Shown here piece after piece: positions 5,404-13,608 of a stretch of 28,836 nucleotides of DNA. This DNA comes from JBCCSZ01 sp039199225. Lineage in GTDB: Bacteria > Bacteroidota > Bacteroidia > Chitinophagales > Saprospiraceae. Both the position numbers and the translations under genes were made by a program. The notes beneath the pieces were generated by a model. That model worked only from the letters and a program-made list of their open reading frames with translations, was not told the origin of the DNA and ran no database searches. The stretch is taken from assembly GCA_039199225.1 (NCBI GenBank), contig JBCCSZ010000061.1, positions 1 through 28,836 of the forward strand, given 5' to 3'. Position 1 is the first letter of the stretch. Each line of letters starts with the position of its first letter.

Positions 5404-8343
5404 CTATGAAACAGTCTTACATTTTATTTGAATGATTACCCGGGTACCACGCGGTCGACCACTATCCGATAGAAGGTCGATGATTTGCAATTCGGATTGA
5501 TGTTCATCCAAATTGGTAGAATTGTTTAGGATACCTAAGCGTTCACGTGTTGTTTGTAGGCCCGAGGATTGGTAATTCCCCGGTTTCCATTTTGCAAATA
5601 GTCGGGCATTGGCTCTTCCTACTCCGTCGTCCTCTACTTCACAAATTAAATGCTGGTTGCTGGAATACCGAAAGGAAATTTTCAGTTTGCCGTCACCTTG
5701 CTTGTGAAAGAGTCCATGCTTGAAAGCATTTTCGATAACAGGCTGTAACAAAAGCGGAGGTATCAATATGTCATCGACTTGTTGTTGCACCTCCGGATCG
5801 AGTAGTAGATTTATGTTGACCTTCTCTCCAAAACGCAGCTTTTCCATGTCGAGGTATAGCCGTAGGAAAGATAGTTCTTCTTCAAGGGAAATTCGATGTT
5901 TCTTAGACAATTCGAAGATGGTTCGTATCAAACGAGCAAACCTGGCCAAGTAAATCATCGCTTGCTCTTCATCGCTAGTGGTCAGGTACTTCTGAATGGC
6001 ATTGAGCGAATTGAAAATGAAATGTGGATTCATCTGCGTTTGCAATGCCTGCATCTTCAAGCCATTGATCCGTTCCTGGATGGCCTGCCTTTCCCTTTCT
6101 TTCTTTTGCAAATATCGGAAGCGGCTGTAAAAAAACAAACCAATTAGCGCAATGCTTGATAAAACAAAAAGTACGCGAACCCAAATTGCTTCCCACCAGG
6201 GAAAAAGTACATTGAAATGCAGACTGGAAGCCTCACTCCACACACCATCTTCATTGGCCACCTTTAGTTGAAGCTCGTATGCACCAGGGTTCAGAGAAGG
6301 ATAACGCACAAACTGCGTTTCTGTATCTACCCAATTGCTGTCTAAGCCCAAAAGCCGATATTGGTAATGCAAGCGCCCCTTCGACCGGTAGCCCAAGCCT
6401 GTGTATTCGACATACAAATTGTTCTCGTTGTGGGGCAGGGTGTAATGGGTTGCTAGAACCGTGTCCCGCTCTTTTACTTTCACTTTTGTAAAATAAAGAT
6501 TCGGCTTGGAGGCATTGGTAAAGTCTTTTGACTTATCGAACTGAACCAACCCTTCGGGTGTCCCCAACCAACAATACTTTCCAGCAGTGAATATGCTGCG
6601 AATCTCATTGGAAGGTAGCCCATCAGCCTTGTCTATTTTCCAAATCTTCCAATCTGCGTAGCGAATTTTATTGAGCCCTTTGGATGTACCCACCCAGAGT
6701 ATGCTGTCCCCTTCATTGTACAAAGCATCGCAGGAATTGCCCACCAGCCCATTTGCCTCATGGAGATGGTATTGCAATTTGCCATCCCTAATACCCACCA
6801 AGCCTTGGTTTTCGGTAGCAACCCAGATGTCTCCATTGCTATGACTGCACAGATCATTGACGTAGTAAGGCATTCCAGAAGCTGGCGTCGGAAAGGTATC
6901 TAAAATACCAGATTGATAGCGGTAGAGTCCTCTGATGGTTCCAATCCAAATATCGTTGGACTGCCCCTCGGTAACTGCTGTAGTGCGCTGTTGAATGATC
7001 ACCTCGCCTTTGTCAAAAGCTGGATGAAAAAGTTGTTGGTAGGACGTAGTCTTCAAACTGTTGTGCAAACTAATGTACAGTTGGTCATCTTCGCGGAGAT
7101 GCAAACCTTTGACCGCTCCATAATGATGGGCTATGGGTCTGATTGATTGGTTGAGGTCCAAGGCATACAGGCCGTTGTCCATTCCCAGCACCATCCGACG
7201 AGGCGTCTGTAAGATGATGTCCATAACGCGACCTTGTGCTGTAATTTTTATGGGTTTGGATATCTGCTCTTGCTCCATAAAACAAATCTGCGCACTTCCC
7301 ATTCCAATGATGAGGGGCGATTGCTGATTAAACTGCCCTATGTAAAAAACATCATCATCTGCCAGCTTACCGTTTTTTTCTGTCCAAACCTTTATCAATG
7401 GATTGGGAATGTAATACAAGCCGGCACTAGCCGTTCCGATCCAAAAGCCGCCCTCCCGATCCTTGAAGCTACAGTAAACATCGACCCCCGGCAACCAATG
7501 CTCCACGATCTGCGCATGCCCATCCGTACACGAACTGACAAAGATGCCTTCCGAAGTCATTTGCAAAAGCTGATCTCCCGCCCCATACATGGTATGCAGG
7601 TAGGCGGCATTTTCGTAAGAGCGCCACTGGCCCTCTTGCAAAAGGTAGCGATGAGAATTGAAGACCAACACCGATTGGCGATGCAAATCCAATTGGAAAA
7701 TAGACTCTCCAACTTGCCGATTGATTGACCTCTGAAAATGAAATGTTCCTTCTTCATCATCCAATCGACATTCGTAAAGACTGGATTTTCGAGTTGCGGT
7801 CTTACCAACGATGAATGCACTTTGACCCAACAGCACAACATCTTGCACTGCCTCGAAAGCATCGACGGCTTTCAAGTCGAGCAATTCGCCGGCCTCATCA
7901 AGTCGACCTCGGTAAAACATCAACCCATCATCTACCAAAAAAAGGTCTTTGCCCTGAATCGCAATCTTTTTGGTTGAGATGTTTTTCAGCAGATGCGTCT
8001 TTTGGAAAAGGGGTGCGATCTGTTCATCTTTCACTTGCAGCAGTTGGCCTTTCATGTTGATGAAAATCAGCCGCTGACGATCGTCTTCCGAAAGAAAAAG
8101 GATTTCGTTGTTTCCCAGCAAAGGACTGCTGAAGGTCTTAAAGCGATAACCATCGAATCGACAAATGCCATTGGCCGTTCCAAACCAAATGTATCCTTTG
8201 CTGTCCTGCAAGATGCGGTAGATGGTCATACTAGGGAGGCCATCCTCGTCGGTATAAGGCCACATGGCAGGCTCTTGCGCCTTGAGCGATCCGATGAGCA
8301 ACAAGGGAAATAACAAACGGAGAATAGAAAACGAAACGGACAT
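5404..8343 (-). CDS. Two-component sensor histidine kinase, periplasmic beta-propeller (Reg_prop/Y_Y_Y) with LytS-type kinase
   Basis: The 979-residue product has a signal peptide (about 1-23, ending LKAQ) and a large periplasmic region. Repeated Reg_prop motifs of the type 'DIWIGTIRGLYRY' and 'GDIWVATENQGL' span about 30-620. A Y_Y_Y immunoglobulin-like domain follows (about 630-710, 'YQYRLLGLDSNWVDTE'), then one TM helix (about 721-740) and a short coiled linker. The His_kinase/HATPase module has His774 in 'QMNPHFIFNSLNAI', the N box at Asn872 ('PVIENAFKHG') and the G box at 905-909 ('DDGVG'). It probably senses a ligand in the periplasm and phosphorylates the LytTR regulator encoded directly downstream. 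In Bacteroidetes related sensors often control polysaccharide or stress genes, but no SusC/D pair is nearby, so the signal is unknown. Unlike hybrid Reg_prop sensors, it has no fused receiver or DNA-binding domain. The start is the ATG at 8343. Confidence 0.93.
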   Translation of the reverse strand: MSVSFSILRLLFPLLLIGSLKAQEPAMWPYTDEDGLPSMTIYRILQDSKGYIWFGTANGICRFDGYRFKTFSSPLLGNNEILFLSEDDRQRLIFINMKGQLLQVKDEQIAPLFQKTHLLKNISTKKIAIQGKDLFLVDDGLMFYRGRLDEAGELLDLKAVDAFEAVQDVVLLGQSAFIVGKTATRKSSLYECRLDDEEGTFHFQRSINRQVGESIFQLDLHRQSVLVFNSHRYLLQEGQWRSYENAAYLHTMYGAGDQLLQMTSEGIFVSSCTDGHAQIVEHWLPGVDVYCSFKDREGGFWIGTASAGLYYIPNPLIKVWTEKNGKLADDDVFYIGQFNQQSPLIIGMGSAQICFMEQEQISKPIKITAQGRVMDIILQTPRRMVLGMDNGLYALDLNQSIRPIAHHYGAVKGLHLREDDQLYISLHNSLKTTSYQQLFHPAFDKGEVIIQQRTTAVTEGQSNDIWIGTIRGLYRYQSGILDTFPTPASGMPYYVNDLCSHSNGDIWVATENQGLVGIRDGKLQYHLHEANGLVGNSCDALYNEGDSILWVGTSKGLNKIRYADWKIWKIDKADGLPSNEIRSIFTAGKYCWLGTPEGLVQFDKSKDFTNASKPNLYFTKVKVKERDTVLATHYTLPHNENNLYVEYTGLGYRSKGRLHYQYRLLGLDSNWVDTETQFVRYPSLNPGAYELQLKVANEDGVWSEASSLHFNVLFPWWEAIWVRVLFVLSSIALIGLFFYSRFRYLQKKERERQAIQERINGLKMQALQTQMNPHFIFNSLNAIQKYLTTSDEEQAMIYLARFARLIRTIFELSKKHRISLEEELSFLRLYLDMEKLRFGEKVNINLLLDPEVQQQVDDILIPPLLLQPVIENAFKHGLFHKQGDGKLKISFRYSSNQHLICEVEDDGVGRANARLFAKWKPGNYQSSGLQTTRERLGILNNSTNLDEHQSELQIIDLLSDSGRPRGTRVIIQIKCKTVS

Positions 8344-8546
8344 TGGCCTATCAACTACTTCGGATATCTTACAATTTATTACTCTAAATATACCTCAAGT
8401 TGCGCTGAAATAAGCCAAACCAACAAAACATTCAATAATTATTCGTAACCCTTCAAGGTCAAATAGGCGCTCCTCACTCATTGTGTCCCTATTTCATCAC
8501 AAAATTCATGATTTTTGTTGTCCTCCCCTTAGATTATACTGCTTAT

Positions 8547-8562
8547 GCTATCGCCCGATAGC
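8547..8562. repeat. Near-palindrome in the spacer upstream of the kinase gene
   Basis: GCTATCG-CC-CGATAGC is a perfect 7-bp inverted repeat with a 2-bp centre. It lies in the 290-bp spacer 8344-8633, about 205 bp upstream of the kinase ATG. The rest of this spacer has no coding frame I can support. The repeat may be an operator or a minor hairpin; function unknown. Confidence 0.35.
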
Positions 8563-8584
8563 CATCAACGCGCTCTCTTAATGC

Positions 8585-8614
8585 AAAAGCCCAAACAGAA
8601 ATGTTCGGGCTTTT
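8585..8614 (-). terminator. Hairpin terminator after the peptidase-propeller-barrel gene
   Basis: AAAAGCCC (8585-8592) pairs with GGGCTTTT (8607-8614). After one mismatched pair, the inner AACA/TGTT pairs close a four-base GAAA loop. It lies 20 bp past the stop of the minus-strand gene 8634-11651, and A/T runs on both sides would permit either direction. Confidence 0.75.
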
Positions 8615-8633
8615 GTGTTTTTCATATAGTCGC

Positions 8634-11600
8634 CTACCATCCTGGAATGATGTTCAAGCCAAAGACGCCCCTCGTATTTTTTTGTATCGGGAAAGCATAA
8701 AAGGGCTCGACAATAATGGCTCCGAATAGATTGACTCGGGCAGCTACACCAGCGCTGAAAATTGGCGTTGCCTGGTTGTTTTCAAAACTGTTGAACGCCA
8801 TTCCACCATCTGCAAATAAAGTCAACTCCGACAAAAGGAGGTTTGATTTAAAGGCAGACAGACGCTCTGGACCAGTGAACGGAAACCGAATTTCAAAATT
8901 GGTAACCAGTAATTTGCTACCTGTTAACTGGTCGAAATCCAAGCCCCATTCTTGCAGTTGCTCAAAGGAATTGATGTTGTAACCTCTGACAAAAATCGAA
9001 TTGCCAGCATAGTAGTTATTGATAAGTTGGTTGGCGTCCTTGCCGTAGTTGCCGACGTGCAAGGCACGAAAAGCCAAGCTCACGGGCTTCAAGTAGGCAT
9101 ATTTGCGGTAATCAGCCGTGAATCGGTAAAAATCCCATTGTCCAAAGAAGCGCTCGGCACCAATCCGGTAGCGTTGTCCGGCCAAGGGCGAAGCAATTCC
9201 GAAGCGGGAGTTATCGCCCACAAAGGCTGCATTCACACTTCCCAGAAAGAAACCCTCCGGCGCATCCAATCTTTCGCGCTCCTGAAAAATCAATCGACCA
9301 AAATCATTGTAGTAGTTGTTGAATCGATCAATCCGATAGCTGTAGCGGCTCAGTGAGGCCCCTGCTTCGAACCGCATGCTTTTGCTGATCGGCAACTGGG
9401 CAAATAGCCCCGCCCGATTCTCAAAGATGCGCACCAAATCAGAAACGACCAGTTGGGCCGGAACCGTTTGCCCCTCTCCGATATTGAGCTGCCGCTCTCC
9501 GGCAAAGAAACTGCTGCCCGTACGGAGTGGTACATGCGAAAGCGTAGCCCCCCAAGCAATTCGGTTTTTGCGATTGACGTATTGAACCTGCCCGCCAAAA
9601 TCTTGTATCTCTCCATTTAAAGACAAACCAGTATACAATTGGTGATCACCCAATATATCGCTGAACAGCAAATCTACACCTCCTGCCAAACCCGTCGTCG
9701 GACCAAAGACGGAGTTGCTGCCAACGCCAATACCAGCTCCACCGCCGATGTAGTCCAGCTTGAACTTTGGCTTATAATCGACAGCAGAAAATCGAGCGGT
9801 CGAAACTTTAGACAGCCTGTCCAGGTTGCGAAGGTTTTGATTGACCCAATCGGCCCGGCCGTCCACAAGCACTGGAAGGGTAGCCGCCGCAAAGTCGACT
9901 GCGTCTGAATCTACCTCCTGCTGGTCGATTTTCGACAGTTGTGTCTGATAAACCGTATAGCCATTTTGAAAATAGTGGGCATACAGCAATCGGTCTCTCT
10001 TACCATCAAGCGAAATGGCTGGCGCGTAGGGTGTAATGCCACTGACACCCGTAAGTAGATCGGTCAGTTGATATACTTTGCTTTCTCCGATGTCGTATCG
10101 GTAGATGTTGCGGTAGCCGTCTCGGTTGGAAACAAAGACAATATCACCCTCCCGGTCAAAATGCGGATTTAAATTGTCTGCTCCTGGGAAGACATCCAGC
10201 TGTGTCAGTCGGTTGTCGGCTGTGTGTAAGATGGCGAGGTTGTATGTCCACTTGCCATTGACGCGGCCTCTTTGGCGACTGAGAAAATCGGTTGTAAACA
10301 CAATTTGGCTGCCATCGTCCAACCAGCGCGCTTGCAGTTCACTGTAAGAATCATTCGTCAATTGCTCGACCGTCCCACGTTTGAGATTGTACAAGTACAA
10401 ATCAGGCTGGCCGTTCACCAAACCGGTCAACACAATGCTTTTGCCATCCGGTGACCAGGAAGGATTGCTGATGGCAGGTACACCAGGGATTTCGATTTCC
10501 TGAAGCGTTTTGCCATTTTCTACATTCTTAATCAGCAAAATATTTTTGCCTTTCTTGACAGCCACTAGTGCAAAAGACTTGCTGTTTGGCGACCAGGTGC
10601 CTGCCGACTCAAAGGAGTTAAAATCATCGACACCGCTATCTTTGAGGGTGCTCGCAACTTTGCGGATTATTTTTCCGGTTCGGGCATCCGCCAGGAAGAG
10701 GTCCAAAGAAAAAAGGCTTTTCTCTGAAAAGAACAGAACGTAACGACCGTTGGGGCTCAAGACCGGAGAGAGGTTCAAACGACCAGCATTCTCCTTATGC
10801 AAAAGCTTTCTACCAAAGGGCTTTTCCTTGCGACCGTCCATCATTTCTCCATAATGCTTTTTGAGGGTCGATACCCAAAGACTCGACAAGCTCTTGCTAT
10901 CGGTGCGCAATACTTTTCGGATGGCAGCATCCATTCCATACTTGGCCGTTGCCATAAAGAAAGGCTGGATCACATTGTCGCCATACAGGCCCGTCAGGAA
11001 AGCCCAAAATGCCTGACCATAGCGATAGGGGAAGTACTTTGGATTTTGCAATTGCCTAATGCTGGGTACGTCGTCATTCAATACGGCATCTCGCATCCAC
11101 ATGGCTGTATGAGCATCCACACGACCGATGGACATATACTCGGCCATACCTTCGACCATCCACAGGGGTAAGTTTCGGAAAGAACGAATATTGGTCGAAT
11201 CACCATTGATGACCATATTGTACTGAAAGGCGTGTACCAACTCATGTCCAAGCACATGATGGGTCTGTTGGGCAGACATGGTAAGCGGCATGATGACGCG
11301 ATTCTTGAAGCTTTCCGTCACACCTCCAGTACCGACACCAATACTGCTACTGATGGTATTGGTCTGTTGAAAGTCTGCATGATCGTTGTAAAAAACGATG
11401 GGATTTTTTCTGTCGAATGTATCTCTCAAGACTGCCTGGTGCATATCGTACCAGTTTTCGCTGTCTTGCGTCAAACCATTGAGCAGTTCTTTGTTGTCCA
11501 GATAGTGGTAAATTTCAAAGTGAGGTGATTGGTAAACTTCAAAATCAAAACGCTCATAACGGGGTTTGTTTTGCCCAAAATATTGTGCTTGAGCAGGCAA

Positions 11601-11651
11601 GAAAAAGAGGCAGCAAAGAGAAAGGATCGTTAAAATCTTAATATCTTTCAT
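8634..11651 (-). CDS. Secreted HELVH metallopeptidase-like domain fused to TolB-type propeller and Omp85-like outer-membrane barrel
   Basis: The frame extends 2 codons further to a TTG, but the ATG at 11651 is preferred because it directly starts a good signal peptide ('MKDIKILTILSLCCLFFLP...AQAQ', cleavage near 23). The product is 1005 residues. Domain 1 (about 30-270) is gluzincin-like: HELVH at 136-140 and a likely third ligand Glu167 in 'WMVEGMAEYM'. Domain 2 (about 280-610) has at least five PD40/TolB-type blades ('WSPDGKSIVLTG', 'WSPNSKSFALVA', 'FDREGDIVFVSNRDGYRNIYRYD'). Domain 3 (about 640-1005) resembles an outer-membrane barrel: alternating strands, an Omp85-type VRGY motif near 888-891, 'LLVTNFEIRFPF', and a C-terminal aromatic (Trp). 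Inferred: an outer-membrane-anchored protein with a peptidase or peptide-binding head. Peptidase activity is unproven. It is divergent from the M14 gene and closed by the hairpin at 8585-8614. It could instead be a barrel assembly/transport protein with an inactive head. Confidence 0.82.
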   Translation of the reverse strand: MKDIKILTILSLCCLFFLPAQAQYFGQNKPRYERFDFEVYQSPHFEIYHYLDNKELLNGLTQDSENWYDMHQAVLRDTFDRKNPIVFYNDHADFQQTNTISSSIGVGTGGVTESFKNRVIMPLTMSAQQTHHVLGHELVHAFQYNMVINGDSTNIRSFRNLPLWMVEGMAEYMSIGRVDAHTAMWMRDAVLNDDVPSIRQLQNPKYFPYRYGQAFWAFLTGLYGDNVIQPFFMATAKYGMDAAIRKVLRTDSKSLSSLWVSTLKKHYGEMMDGRKEKPFGRKLLHKENAGRLNLSPVLSPNGRYVLFFSEKSLFSLDLFLADARTGKIIRKVASTLKDSGVDDFNSFESAGTWSPNSKSFALVAVKKGKNILLIKNVENGKTLQEIEIPGVPAISNPSWSPDGKSIVLTGLVNGQPDLYLYNLKRGTVEQLTNDSYSELQARWLDDGSQIVFTTDFLSRQRGRVNGKWTYNLAILHTADNRLTQLDVFPGADNLNPHFDREGDIVFVSNRDGYRNIYRYDIGESKVYQLTDLLTGVSGITPYAPAISLDGKRDRLLYAHYFQNGYTVYQTQLSKIDQQEVDSDAVDFAAATLPVLVDGRADWVNQNLRNLDRLSKVSTARFSAVDYKPKFKLDYIGGGAGIGVGSNSVFGPTTGLAGGVDLLFSDILGDHQLYTGLSLNGEIQDFGGQVQYVNRKNRIAWGATLSHVPLRTGSSFFAGERQLNIGEGQTVPAQLVVSDLVRIFENRAGLFAQLPISKSMRFEAGASLSRYSYRIDRFNNYYNDFGRLIFQERERLDAPEGFFLGSVNAAFVGDNSRFGIASPLAGQRYRIGAERFFGQWDFYRFTADYRKYAYLKPVSLAFRALHVGNYGKDANQLINNYYAGNSIFVRGYNINSFEQLQEWGLDFDQLTGSKLLVTNFEIRFPFTGPERLSAFKSNLLLSELTLFADGGMAFNSFENNQATPIFSAGVAARVNLFGAIIVEPFYAFPIQKNTRGVFGLNIIPGW

Positions 11652-11827
11652 TTGCAAATAATTTATTACGATTTTGTTTTCGATAGTTCTAACAGGCTTT
11701 AGTAGGCTTTCTTTTTTAAGGAAATCTTAGTGCCGCGTTAAAATTCTCTTAAACAATTTTTTTTCGTTTAATAGCTGACAATTCGGGCGCATCTACGGTG
11801 GATACTGCCCACTTCAAAATCACAGCC

Positions 11828-13579
11828 ATGCATCGAATTCTTCTTTTTACATTGGGTATATTTTGCTTTTTGAGTAGCACAAACGCACAGAAAGCAAGCT
11901 CTAACGAACTGCTCATAACACCTTTTGAAAAGGATCAAAACAAGACAACAACCTATCAGGAAGCCATCGCATTTTATGAAAAACTGGCAGAGACATCTCC
12001 AATGGTTTCCATGCAGGAATGGGGAAGTACCGACAGTGGTCATCCGCTGCACACAGTGGTATTGTCAAAAGATGGCGATGTAGACCCCATCTCCATCCGT
12101 CGCAAAGGTCGACTTGTTTTGTTGATTGACAATGGCATCCATCCGGGGGAACCTTGCGGCATAGACGCCAGCATGATGCTGCTTCGGGATTATGCAGAAA
12201 AGACAGAATGGCAAGATGTCCTAGACCGCCTAGTGATAGTCGCCATTCCCATATACAACATCGGTGGGGCGCTGAATCGAAGCAGCAGCAACCGCGCCAA
12301 TCAAAACGGCCCGGACGCCTACGGCTTTCGAGGCAATGCCCGCAATCTCGACCTCAATCGGGATTTTATCAAATGCGACTCGCGCAATGCCCGCACCTTC
12401 AATCAGTTGTTTACCCACTGGAATCCCGACGTTTTCATCGATACCCACACCTCCAATGGCGCCGACTATCAATACACCATGACACTGATCGCAACCCAGT
12501 CGGACAAACTCGAACCAGCCTTGGGCGATTATCTAAAAAACCAAATGCTGCCCAGGCTATACGACGACATGAAAGCAAAACAATGGGAGATGATTCCATA
12601 CGTTTATGCAAGAGATATTCCCGACAATGGGATTGCCGCTTTTCTCGATCTACCGCGTTATTCCTCTGGTTATGCGGCTTTGTTCAACACCTTGTCTTTC
12701 ATGCCGGAAACACACATGCTAAAGCCATTTAAAGACCGGGTAAAAAGCACTTACACATTCATCGATTGCATGATTCGGCTGATGCACGAGGACCACGAAC
12801 GCATCCGCGAAGCACGCAACAAGGCCATTGAAAATACACGCCATAAAAAAACCTTCGATCTCAATTGGCAAATGCAAACCGACAAGGTCGAGCAGCTCCT
12901 TTTCAAGGGCTATACAGCCAAGTACAAAGCCAGTGAAGTGAGCGGAAAAGATCGATTGTATTACGATCATTCCGAGCCATTCGAAAAAAACATCCCTTAC
13001 TATCGGCACTATGCACCTAGTCTGAGTATCGACAAGCCGATCGCTTACATCATTCCGCAGGCTTACCAGGAGGTGGTGGAGCGTTTGCGTTGGAATGGGG
13101 TGCAAATACAACAGCTACAAGACGATCAGGAATTGGAGGTGGAGCTGTACGTCATCGAAAACTATAAAGATCGGGCAGCTTACGAAGGACACTACTTACA
13201 CACCAATGTGGAGGTCCGTAAAATTCGTCGAAAGCAAAAATATTTCAAGGGTGATTATTTGGTCGCTACCGGACAGCGTGCCAACCGTTATTTGATCGAA
13301 ACCCTCGAACCACAAGCTCCGGACTCTTGGTTTGCCTGGAATTTTTTCGATGGCATCCTGATGCAAAAGGAATATTTCTCCGCTTATGTCTTTGAAGACC
13401 TGGCAGCCAAATACCTTGAGGAAATTCCTGGACTAAGAGAAAAGCTGGAAGCGAAAAAGCAGGAGGATGCTGAATTTGCTGAATCGGCCAGTGCGCAGCT
13501 CACTTTTATTTACAAACATTCGCCGCACTACGAGCCGACACATCGGGTCTATCCGGTAGGAAGAGTAGTGAACGAGTGA
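11828..13579 (+). CDS. Secreted M14 family zinc metallocarboxypeptidase
   Basis: The ATG at 11828 is chosen over an upstream GTG (11798) because it begins a signal peptide ('MHRILLFTLGIFCFLSSTNA', 583-residue product). The M14 catalytic set is complete. Zinc ligands His105 and Glu108 lie in 'GIHPGEPCG', and the third His207 in 'IDTHTSNG'. Asn177-Arg178 for the substrate carboxylate are in 'DLNRDF', and catalytic Glu294 is in 'FMPETHM'. After the peptidase domain (about 40-320) there is a C-terminal extension of some 260 residues with no feature I recognise, perhaps a beta-rich accessory domain. It likely trims C-terminal residues from peptides in the periplasm or outside the cell; the exact specificity cannot be read. 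It is divergent from the HELVH-barrel gene (176 bp between starts), so the two may share regulation. It converges on the aldehyde dehydrogenase gene. Confidence 0.92.
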   Translation: MHRILLFTLGIFCFLSSTNAQKASSNELLITPFEKDQNKTTTYQEAIAFYEKLAETSPMVSMQEWGSTDSGHPLHTVVLSKDGDVDPISIRRKGRLVLLIDNGIHPGEPCGIDASMMLLRDYAEKTEWQDVLDRLVIVAIPIYNIGGALNRSSSNRANQNGPDAYGFRGNARNLDLNRDFIKCDSRNARTFNQLFTHWNPDVFIDTHTSNGADYQYTMTLIATQSDKLEPALGDYLKNQMLPRLYDDMKAKQWEMIPYVYARDIPDNGIAAFLDLPRYSSGYAALFNTLSFMPETHMLKPFKDRVKSTYTFIDCMIRLMHEDHERIREARNKAIENTRHKKTFDLNWQMQTDKVEQLLFKGYTAKYKASEVSGKDRLYYDHSEPFEKNIPYYRHYAPSLSIDKPIAYIIPQAYQEVVERLRWNGVQIQQLQDDQELEVELYVIENYKDRAAYEGHYLHTNVEVRKIRRKQKYFKGDYLVATGQRANRYLIETLEPQAPDSWFAWNFFDGILMQKEYFSAYVFEDLAAKYLEEIPGLREKLEAKKQEDAEFAESASAQLTFIYKHSPHYEPTHRVYPVGRVVNE

Positions 13580-13597
13580 TGTGCCTCACCCGTTCAC
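13568..13597 (-). terminator. Hairpin between convergent M14 and ALDH genes
   Basis: GTGAACGAGTGA (13568-13579) and TCACCCGTTCAC (13586-13597) form a 12-bp stem with a 6-nt loop. The single mismatch becomes G-U in minus-strand RNA, so it fits best as the ALDH terminator. The left arm overlaps the last codons and stop of the M14 gene. No strong T-run follows. Confidence 0.5.
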
Positions 13598-13608
13598 TAA
13601 AATGATCT

